A stretch of DNA of 34,924 nucleotides, from assembly GCA_943704525.1 (NCBI GenBank), contig CALSCQ010000035.1, positions 1 through 34,924 on the forward strand, read 5' to 3'. The DNA is from Pigoraptor vietnamica (lineage: Eukaryota > Opisthokonta > Filasterea). Positions 29,701-34,924 of this stretch are shown here, piece after piece. Each line of letters opens with the position of its first letter. Position 1 is the first letter of the stretch. Below the pieces are notes generated by a model, which saw only the letters and a list, made by a program, of their open reading frames with translations, was not told the origin of the DNA and ran no database searches. The position numbers were made by a program, and so were the translations under genes.

Positions 29701-32700
29701 GTGGTTGCCGCTGCGGTCACGCGGGACGTGTCGGCGGCGGAGGTTCCGCGGGCGGGGAGCGCGTCGTCGAGCCACCCGCCCGTGTGGCGGATAGACAGCG
29801 AGGACTCAAATGCAACCGAGCTCTCGTTTGCGGAGCCCCCCTCGATGCTCGCCACGCAGGCGGCCGTCAGCCTGATGTCGTCGACGGAGTCGCTGGCGCA
29901 GTACGGCGGGTTTGATGCGGTGCTACCGGAGCGGCGATGCGTCGTGCAGTACAAGTGGGTGTCGGTCAGCCGTGCGCGATTATTTGAGCTGTGTCGTTAT
30001 TTGTCGAATATTAGGGGCAGAACCAATTTGGATGTGGGCTGCGTGTGCGTCGCGCGTGTGCATGCGGCGGAGAGTAATCGAGAGCGGTGCGTCGTGCTCA
30101 CCGGGGCTTCGATTTGTGCCTTCGCGACAGGTACGAGGGACAGCTCAAGCACGAGATTTCGCTCAGCGCGGGCGACATTGTGTTTGTGACCGGCGAGAAT
30201 GCCGATGGGTGGTGCCAGGTGCGTGCACGCGTCCGTACAGCTTGCGAATTGGGGGAGCCTGTGACGTGCGAAAGTGACACAACACACGCGTACCGTTCTG
30301 ACACGCAGGGACGCACCGAGGACAACCGCATGGGCGTATTTCCGTCGTCGTATGTGCGCCCGATCACGGCGGACGAGGAACACGCCATCCGGCGGCGCAA
30401 GTCGTCCGCGCCAGAGTACCCCGCGAACGTCGCTGCGCAGCACGCGGCCGAAGCAGCCGCCGCGGAGGCCGCCCGTGTCGCCGCCGAGCAGCGCGAGCGT
30501 GAGGAGCGTGAGAAAGAAGCCGAGCGACTCCGCGAGAGGGAGCGGGAGCTTGAAGCCGAGCGACAAAGGGCGGAGGCCGAGCGTGCTGCACGCGAACGTG
30601 AACAGGCCGCTGCGGCGGCTGCGGCGGCGGCTGCGGCGGCGACGAAGGCAGCTGCGGAGAGCGCCGCGCGATCGGGAGAGAAAGGTGCGGTTGGGTTCGG
30701 TGTGGAGGAATGGGAGACATGCCACATTGCACGCCCCTTGGCCCCGCTTCCATGTTCTGTTGTGTGTCTCATGCCCACTACTTTGCCGTAGTGCATTTGT
30801 AGGTTACTCCTCGCGTTTGTTACCAATCTGTCCGTCACTCAATGACCGAATTCCGTCCCTCTCGTCAATGCACATGTGCCTATGAACCATGCTGATTTGA
30901 CTCTCTCCTTTCGCCCTCTCACACGCGCACGCAGCACGCGCACTCTACAAGTACTCTGCGCGCGATCCCAAGGAGCTCTCCCTCGTCGCGGGTGCGATTG
31001 TCACCATCACCAGCCGCGCCCTAGAGCAGTACGGCTGGCTGGAGGGATCGGCCGACGGCAAGACGGGCCGTTTCCCCCTCACGTATGTCAAGCCCCTTAC
31101 CGCCGACGAGATTGCAGCAATGATGACGCCTCCCGCGCCTGCTCCCGCGCCGGCAGCTGCAGCGCCTGTCGCGCGCGTCGAAGCGGCGGCGGCGGCGGCA
31201 CCAGCCGCCATGAGCAGCATGGCCTTTGCGCCTCCCCCGCCCGTCGACTTCATACCGGACGACGTGCGCGGTGCCGACGACCTTCCACCGCCTCCGGCCG
31301 ATTTTCAGCCACCGGCCGCGCGGCGGCGGTCGTCCGTCTCCGGGCAGGCCCCTCCGGATGCCGTGCCTGCGCAGCCCCTCGTCACGGCCAAGCGGCGGCC
31401 GTCGTATGTAGACCCTAAGGAGCTTCCGCGCCCAGGAACGGTTGCCGCCAATCCCTTCAAGCGCATGGATAGCGTCGAGCCGCAGCCCACGACGTCGGGG
31501 ACGCCGTTGCAGGCCACGAACTCCGCGACGTCTATCGACGCGGTCGTGTACGGTCGGCCCGCCGTGGACGCAGCGTCTCCGACGGTCACACCCGTGCGAG
31601 GGGGAATCCCGCGCGGCCGCAGTCTGTCCGGGTCGACCGACACGGGCTCGCCGGCAGTGCCTTCTGTAGGCGCGACCCCCCGCGGCACATCGATGCAGCA
31701 CTCTGCGTCGCTGACACTTGGAAAGAATCCCGCGGCGATGCAGGAGTACCGCGCGGCTGCCGAGGCGTCGGACTTTCCTCTGCCGCCGCCCCCAATGTCG
31801 TACGATATGCCGTCGCACTCTGCGGCGCCCGTGTCGGGCGTGCGATCCGGAGGGCCGGCGTCGTACGCGCGCGGGCTGGGATATTCGAAGGGTGGGGGAC
31901 GGTGCCGTGCGCAAAATGTGTTGCAGTTGCGCGAGTGGGAATCATTGTGTTTCGTGCGCGTTGCGTTTATGTGCGAGGGCATGTCTAACCTACGTGCACG
32001 TTTCTCGCAGTGCGCGCACTCTACGACTACATTGCGCGCCTCCCGAACGAGCTGACGTTCCGCGCCGGCGACACGATCGACATTGTCGCGGATGCGTCGG
32101 TGGCGGGCGAAGGGAACATAGTTGGGCGTCTGGGCAACAGCGAGGGCATCGTGAGCCTCGCGCGCGTGGAGGCCGTGATTGCGCAGGACAGGCGCGCGCC
32201 AACAGAGACGCCCACTGACGACGTCCACTGGAGCGAACTCGTCGACCTCGCCGACAGGGAAATTTACGAGACGACCACGCGCGGTGAGCGTACCGTCTGT
32301 TGTTGCCTGTCACTGTTCCTCCCCTACGGGCCCTATGTCTTCGCTCTCTTCTTCTTCGAGGGGTCTTCGTGTTCTGTTAATAATGCTGTGTTTGAATTGC
32401 CGCAGTGCGCGCGCTGTTCGAGTGGGATGCGTACCGCCCCATCGAGCTCTCGTTCAAGGCCGGCGATGTGCTTGAGATTGTGAGCCGCAAGACGGGCGAG
32501 GTCGGGTGGTGGGAGGGGCGCCTGCACGGCCGTGTGGGGCTGTTCCCCATCACCTTTGTCGAGGGCGTTGCGAACGATGCGCACGTCATGCCGAGTGTCC
32601 GCCTGCTGCGCGTCCGTGGCGACAAGCAGGCGTCGCTCGACGAGGTGCGTTGGCGACTTTGGCCCTTGTGCGGGTCGTTGTGTGTGTCCGAATTCTTGTA

Positions 32701-33033
32701 GTCCTCGTCCCTTCCTTCTCTTACATTTGCTCCGTCTCCGATGCCGTGGCTGTTGTGGCCTTCAGATATATGTCGGCTGAACCAAACTCACTCCCTCTGC
32801 AGCTGCCCGTGTCGCGCGCCTCTCTCCTTTCCACCGACGTCTACCTGTTGGACGTCGGTCGCAAGGTGTTCATTTGGATTGGGAGCCGCGCCAACCCGCT
32901 CGAGAAGCGCAACTCGCACTTTGCCCTCCAGCATATTCGCGCCGAACGCCCGCAGTCGTACATTGGCAGCACGGTCGTCGACGAAGGGCGCGAGGACGAC
33001 GAGTTCTGGGCGTACATGGACCACGCGATGTAG
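26707..33033 (+). CDS. F-BAR / HR1-like / four SH3 / gelsolin-repeat protein
   Basis: This 1366-residue protein probably couples curved membrane to actin. Exons are 26707-27086, 27309-27450, 27581-27643, 27759-27890, 28024-28152, 28315-28542, 28700-28888, 29100-29190, 29372-29954, 30131-30218, 30309-30684, 30935-31891, 32011-32283, 32406-32644 and 32803-33033; all frames join. The F-BAR domain (about 40-370) contains LQFLHNVRDFVRKRSELEAD and LSDVWQRVLQQTDKF. An HR1-like coiled coil (about 375-450) follows, as in CIP4/TOCA proteins. SH3-1 (about 640-690) ends GVFPSSYV. A long charged Arg/Glu/Ala helix (about 710-795) follows. SH3-2 (about 801-855) starts ARALYKYSAR and ends RFPLTYV. A Pro/Ala linker leads to SH3-3 (about 1120-1170, VRALYDYIA), which lacks the Trp and PxxY. 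SH3-4 (about 1211-1260) has VRALFEWDAY, GWWEG and LFPITFV. The C-terminal gelsolin repeat (about 1270-1366) has LLRVRGDKQASLDELPVS and DVYLLDVGRKVFIWIGSRAN. Confidence 0.92.
27898..27995. repeat. GC/TG alternating tract in F-BAR gene intron 4
   Basis: CGCGCGCGCG then TGTG/GTGCG repeats on the sense strand, filling most of intron 27891-28023 and starting close to its donor. Confidence 0.85.
29216..29295. repeat. CA-rich tract in F-BAR gene intron 8
   Basis: ACACAC/CGCACACAC repeats on the sense strand. It is an exception to the usual TG sense orientation in the introns here. Confidence 0.85.
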
Positions 33034-33251
33034 GCGGGGGGTGTCGTATTGGACCCACGATGTGGGCGCGTGCTGACTTATGGACTCGGACACGTGCGTG
33101 GGGCATGCCCACTGAGTATGGCAACGCTTGAGGCGATAAAGGGTATGAATGGATCACGTCGGCCACTGTGACAACAAGTTCATTGCTGTTCGCAACGGAC
33201 TTTGCCCACAACAGCAAGTGGCACATGAGCACACGCGCACACACACGTCCC

Positions 33252-33932
33252 TCATGGCCTGACAATCGAAAAGTCGTCGAGGACCGCGCCGTCCTGGTCC
33301 CCCACAAACTGCATGTGGAGGGTGGTTGCATTTGCGCGGATGCGCGTGTAGCCGTACTTCTTGTCGTTGACCACGAGCGCCCACGTGGGCTTGGTCGCGA
33401 GGAGGTTCTGCGACAGGCCCATTCCCCCCATCCCGATCACGCAGTGGATGGGCGCGGCGTAGGGACCAGAAAACACCTGGCCGAAGGCATCGTTGCCCTT
33501 GGGACCGTCGTGCGCGCGCGTCGACGTCGCGTTGGCGGCGCACACCTGCGCGTTCACAGGGCACGACCTGGCAAGAGAAATTCGAGTCAGCGCGCATTCG
33601 GCCACCAACTCAACAAAGGCATTCTGGATCGGTATATGACTCTCTCCGCCCGGAAGAGGCGAAAGACAGGGCCGATGGGCACGCACAAAAGCGCACGCCG
33701 CGCACGCAGCACGCGCCGATGCCCACCGCTGGTAGCTGTGGTGGTGTCCCCACAGAGCCAAGTCGACCTTGTGCTCAATGAGAAGGGGCTCAATGTGCTG
33801 GCGGAGCAGCGTCGCCACGGGCTGGTCGCCGTCGGGCGTGTCCACGTTCTGCGAAGACGACGCGGCTGTCAGTGTGCGGTGGCACACATGATGGACGGGC
33901 TTAAAGGATTCTTTGCCTTCACCACACACACA

Positions 33933-33989
<57 letters not shown>

Positions 33990-34752
33990 CTGCGACTGTC
34001 CGATGGGTGACGAATACTAATGGAGCACTGTGCAAGGCTAGTTGACTTCTTCGCGCGCGCAAACTCACCGTGCTGTCAATGTACATCGGCCTGCGGATGT
34101 ACGGAGTACGTCAGAAACAAGCGCACGAGTGCAATAGAGGGTGTGTGCGTACGAGAGAGACGACGTAATAGTTCACGCGCACACACGCACACAAGCAAAG
34201 GTCCCTGCGCACCTGTGCCCAGAGAAGATAAGCCAGGGCGTCTTGGTGCGGTCGACGCGGGCGAGTGCGTCGGCGAGGAAGGTATACTGCGGCGACCCCT
34301 TGACGAAGAGGTGCTCCGTGCTCATGATCACGTGATGCATGTTGCCGAACACGAAATCGTACCACGCCACGTCAATGTCGGACGACGGGCGCGGCATAAC
34401 GAGGCGTTTGTTGTAGGGGATCCCGCACTCGCCGCCACTATCAGTCCCTGGGTGATGAGAGGGAAGCGCACGGCGGCGGTAGTGAGAAATACTGCCCGCG
34501 AATTCCGTAATGCTGCGCTCCACCACTTCCCAGGTTGGCCGTCGCCGGCGCGTGCGTGGCCGTAGGGCGACAGTGGAGGAGAACGGCAGGAGGGGCGACA
34601 CGCCCCGTGAGGGGCTATGCGGAAGACGTGAATTTGCACTCACCGTTGTAATAAGCGCCCGAATTGGGCATGTCGCGCTCGTGGTTGCCGACTGCGGTCA
34701 TGTAAGGGACGCGCGAGGCAACCGGCTCAATCATGTCGAAGAAAACGTCCCA
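33252..34752 (-). CDS. Purple acid phosphatase (metallophosphoesterase), 3' part
   Basis: This is a dinuclear-metal acid phosphatase, typically secreted or lysosomal, that releases phosphate from monoesters. Exons in gene order are 34752-34644, 34447-34213, 34090-34069, 33848-33727 and 33567-33252, about 267 residues with all frames joining. Upstream exons lie beyond the right edge. Visible metal-site motifs are GNHERD (motif III), the family block SGGECGIPYN, FGNMHHVIMSTEH, FSGHRPMYIDST (motif IV) and GHHHSYQR (motif V, GHxHxYxR). The N-terminal motifs (GDxG, GDxxY) and any signal peptide are off the window. The C-terminus has IGMGGMGLSQNLL and YGYTRIRANATTLHMQFV, typical of plant-type high-molecular-weight PAPs. 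One exon is only 22 nt. The gene is convergent with the F-BAR/SH3/gelsolin gene, 218 bp away. Confidence 0.93.
33921..33988. repeat. CA/TG microsatellite in phosphatase intron
   Basis: Nearly pure CA on plus, TG on the gene's sense strand, in the intron 33849-34068. Confidence 0.95.
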
Positions 34753-34806
34753 CTGCGGAAAACACGAATTCGCGTGAAACGACGAACAGCAAAAGGAATA
34801 AGAACT

Positions 34807-34826
34807 GCACACGCACGCACGCACGC

Positions 34827-34924
<98 letters not shown>
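34807..34924. repeat. CA/TG microsatellite running to the right edge
   Basis: It starts CACGCACGCACGC and becomes pure CA for about 90 bases to the last base. It is inside the phosphatase intron upstream of exon 34752-34644 (TG on the sense strand). The sequence probably ends here because the repeat could not be crossed. Confidence 0.95.

Noticed and set aside
30098-30838. 246-codon minus-strand frame with long Ser/Ala runs
   Set aside because: It is a mirror of the Arg/Glu/Ala helix and SH3-1 exons on the plus strand.
34807-34924. Telomere at the right end
   Set aside because: The repeat is a plain CA microsatellite inside an intron of the phosphatase, like others in the window, not a TTAGGG-type repeat.

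Overview
The window reads as GC-rich nuclear DNA from an intron-dense, probably single-celled eukaryote. Most recognised genes are split by short GT-AG introns, many of them opening with GTGCGTG or GTGAGTG and carrying TG microsatellites. An FCHO/Syp1-type protein (F-BAR plus mu-homology domain) next to a CIP4-like F-BAR/SH3 protein suggests Amorphea (amoebozoans, opisthokonts and relatives). An Acanthamoeba-like or apusomonad-like protist would fit, but I cannot fix the species.

Layout, left to right. (1) 1-1348: a 50-bp tandem repeat, the last exon of an unidentified minus-strand gene, and the 5' end of a TRM7/FTSJ1-type tRNA 2'-O-methyltransferase whose similarity stops abruptly near 781. 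(2) 1572-7218: a block of proteins I do not recognise. Two minus-strand genes (1846-2607 and 4596-5720) look like divergent paralogues of each other. Between them lies a plus-strand gene with shifting frames, and a fourth gene (6073-7218) diverges from the second paralogue. (3) 7872-10798: POLE2 (DNA polymerase epsilon subunit B), nine exons, plus strand. (4) 11166-16498: SMC2 (condensin ATPase), twelve exons, minus strand, convergent with POLE2. (5) 16935-18684: an HABP4/SERBP1-type ribosome/mRNA-binding protein, divergent from SMC2. (6) 19476-20606: an intronless Pho80/P-type cyclin. (7) 21705-26002: an FCHO/Syp1-like endocytic protein, thirteen exons. (8) 26707-33033: a large protein with the order F-BAR, HR1-like coiled coil, four SH3 domains and a terminal gelsolin repeat, fifteen exons. 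(9) 33252 to the right edge: the 3' part of a purple acid phosphatase, minus strand, convergent with (8).

Themes. POLE2 and SMC2 serve S phase and mitosis, and E2F-like motifs lie in both promoters. The two adjacent F-BAR genes both concern membrane curvature, endocytosis and actin. The most interesting items are the F-BAR/4xSH3/gelsolin architecture with SH3 domains on phase-1 exons, the unknown paralogue pair, and the TG bias of introns. Three reading-frame mismatches of one base (two in POLE2, one or more in the 3.2-4.4 kb gene) could be sequence indels, unusual splicing or decay. All splice sites were placed by eye from reading frame, GT/AG signals and family similarity, with no transcript evidence.
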